Assembly (NCBI GenBank): GCA_938016625.1
Contig: CALILB010000408.1
Span: forward strand, 1-7,425
DNA from: an uncultured bacterium
GTDB lineage: Bacteria > Acidobacteriota > Thermoanaerobaculia > Multivoradales > JAHEKO01
Direction: 5' to 3'
DNA length: 7,425 nucleotides
Shown here: piece by piece, positions 5,945 through 7,425 of the stretch
Layout: the number at the start of each line of letters is the position of its first letter
Numbering within the stretch: the stretch's first letter is position 1
The notes under the pieces: model-generated
Seen by the model: the letters and a program-made list of their open reading frames with translations, nothing else
Told to the model about the DNA's origin: nothing
Databases searched by the model: none
Position numbers and translations under genes: made by a program

Positions 5945-7425
5945 CAGCCGCGTAGCTCTTCCAGAATCTCTCGCGCCAACCGGGTCGGCGACTCGCCGCC
6001 GGAACGCTCGACGACAAGCACGCCGGTGGGGCTGAAGCTGGCACCCTCCCGGCTCGAAACCAGCCGCACCAGGCGATCGAGGTCGATATGGGCGTCGCGG
6101 CGCAACCGGATCTGCAATTTAGCACCATGAACCGAGATCGACTGTGCACGCAACGACTCGGCCAGACGTTTGAGAGAGGCCACCTCGAGCAGGCGATCGA
6201 CCGCCGGTGGCGGCGGCCCGAAGCGATCACGCAGCTCGGCCAGGATCTCTTGGTCGGCGACCTCTCCGCTCGCGATCTTGCGATAGACGTCCATGCGCAG
6301 GTTGGCATCCTCGATGTACTCATGGGGAATAGCCGTCGAGATCGCCAGATCCAGAGCCACCGAGGGACCCTCTTCCACGGCTTCGCCACGCAGCTCTTTG
6401 ACTGCGTCCTTGAGCATCTTGAGATAGGTCTCGATACCCAGAGCCGCTATATGGCCGCTCTGTTCGGCTCCCAGGAGATTGCCGGCACCGCGAATCTCGA
6501 GATCCCGGGCGGCGACGCGGAATCCGGCCCCCAGGTCGGTGAAATCGCGAATGGCCCCCAGACGCTGACGAGCTTCCTCGGATAGAGACCGATCGGTGGG
6601 CACCAACAAGTAGCAGTAGGCCAGTTGATTGCTGCGACCCACTCGCCCACGCAGCTGATAGAGCTGTGCGAGTCCAAAGCGATCGGCCCGGTGGACGATC
6701 ATGGTGTTGACGTTCGAGATGTCTATGCCGTTCTCGATGATTGTTGTCGCCAGCAGCAGATCGAATTCTCCACCCTTGAACGCACGCATCCTCCGCGCCA
6801 GCTCGGTCTCGTTGAGCTGCCCGTGCCCCACCGTCAGTCGCAGTCCCGGCAGGACCTCGCGCAGGTGCCGCGCCATCTCTTCGATGCCTTCCACCCGGTT
6901 GTAGACGTAGTAGACCTGGCCCGAGCGCTCGAGCTCGAATTCGATCGCTTCGCGGACGAGCTCCGCGGTAAAAGGCAGGATCGCCGTCTCCACTGCCATC
7001 CGGTCGCGGGGTGGGGTCTCGATCAACGAGAGATCGCGGACCCCGGCCAGGGAGAGCTGTAGCGTCCGGGGTACCGGGGTGGCCGACATGGCCAACACGT
7101 GAACGCTCTTCTTGAGCTCGAGCAGCTGCTCCTTTTGCGCCACCCCAAACCGCTGTTCCTCATCGACGACCAGAAGGCCCAACCGCTGAAAGTCGATATC
7201 CGAGCCCAACAGACGATGAGTGCCGATCAGAATGTCCAATTCGTTGTTGGCCAGACGCTGGCGAATCTCACGCATCTCGCGGGCCGAGCGTCCGCGCGAG
7301 ACCATCTCGATCTCGACCGGGAAGCCGGCAAATCGGGCGCGAAAGGTCTCCAGGTGCTGATCGGCAAGAATGGTGGTGGGCGCCAGCACCGCCACCTGAT
7401 AGCCCCCATCCACGACCTTGAAGGC
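5944..7425 (-). CDS. mfd: Mfd, transcription-repair coupling factor (C-terminal part, cut by window edge)
   Basis: Mfd removes RNA polymerase stalled at DNA damage by ATP-driven translocation on double-stranded DNA and recruits UvrA. The window holds the last 493 residues; the UvrB-like, RNA polymerase-binding and Walker A segments lie outside. In order: LAPTTILADQH (14-24, motif Ia, just after Walker A), GTHRLL (68-73), the DEEQ box (88-91), SATPVPRTL (114-122), a second RecA-like lobe from about 168 (VYYVYNRVEG), TTIIENGIDIS (227-237, motif V) and QLRGRVGRS (257-265, motif VI), then the C-terminal TRCF regulatory domain with ARDLEIRGAGNLLG (306-319) and AIPHEYIEDANLRM (365-378). All visible motifs are intact. 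The stop overlaps the start of the lipoprotein gene, so mfd probably heads or belongs to this operon. Its own promoter is not in the window. Confidence 0.98.
   Translation of the reverse strand, partial: AFKVVDGGYQVAVLAPTTILADQHLETFRARFAGFPVEIEMVSRGRSAREMREIRQRLANNELDILIGTHRLLGSDIDFQRLGLLVVDEEQRFGVAQKEQLLELKKSVHVLAMSATPVPRTLQLSLAGVRDLSLIETPPRDRMAVETAILPFTAELVREAIEFELERSGQVYYVYNRVEGIEEMARHLREVLPGLRLTVGHGQLNETELARRMRAFKGGEFDLLLATTIIENGIDISNVNTMIVHRADRFGLAQLYQLRGRVGRSNQLAYCYLLVPTDRSLSEEARQRLGAIRDFTDLGAGFRVAARDLEIRGAGNLLGAEQSGHIAALGIETYLKMLKDAVKELRGEAVEEGPSVALDLAISTAIPHEYIEDANLRMDVYRKIASGEVADQEILAELRDRFGPPPPAVDRLLEVASLKRLAESLRAQSISVHGAKLQIRLRRDAHIDLDRLVRLVSSREGASFSPTGVLVVERSGGESPTRLAREILEELRG

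Overview
The window is a GC-rich bacterial chromosome segment with every recognisable gene on the minus strand. Read in the direction of transcription (7425 down to 1), it holds the 3' two thirds of mfd, two tandem genes for exported parvulin/SurA-type proteins, a 159-nt regulatory gap, and then the start of the division and cell wall (dcw) cluster in its textbook order: mraZ, rsmH, ftsL, ftsI and the 5' end of murE. A lipobox-bearing lipoprotein and a SurA-like secreted protein suggest a diderm (Gram-negative) organism. The mfd-PPIase-PPIase order reminds me of Acidobacteriota or of deltaproteobacterial/myxobacterial genomes, but the sequence alone does not settle the phylum.

Region 1 (7425-3971): mfd ends in a TGATG overlap with the start of a parvulin-domain lipoprotein. 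That gene ends 3 nt before a second, periplasmic SurA-like gene. The three are so tight that they are probably co-transcribed. In both parvulin-like domains the first active-site histidine appears to be replaced (Gln in the lipoprotein, Glu in the SurA-like protein), which points to chaperone or holdase function more than efficient prolyl isomerisation.

Region 2 (3970-3812): this is the only real non-coding stretch. It contains a good sigma70-type promoter (TGGACA, 17 nt, TAGACT with an extended TGn) immediately upstream of mraZ. Three exact TGGA repeats at a strict 10-bp period, plus a weaker fourth, lie across that promoter. This is the expected layout of a MraZ autoregulatory operator. I see no convincing intrinsic terminator for the upstream operon.

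Region 3 (3811-1): mraZ, rsmH, ftsL, ftsI and murE are packed with overlaps or gaps of a few bases, and most downstream starts are non-ATG (rsmH GTG, ftsL GTG, ftsI TTG). This suggests translational coupling. MraZ sets the level of the transcript, RsmH modifies 16S rRNA, FtsL and FtsI form part of the septal synthase complex, and MurE makes peptidoglycan precursor. The mraZ-rsmH junction is the least ordinary coding detail: the mraZ stop overlaps an ATG with a good ribosome binding site that opens a 10-codon reading frame, and this frame closes 10 nt before the rsmH GTG.

I found no mobile element, CRISPR array, tRNA or rRNA gene and nothing that looks like an undescribed system. The window is core housekeeping DNA with a few regulatory and sequence-level details worth checking.
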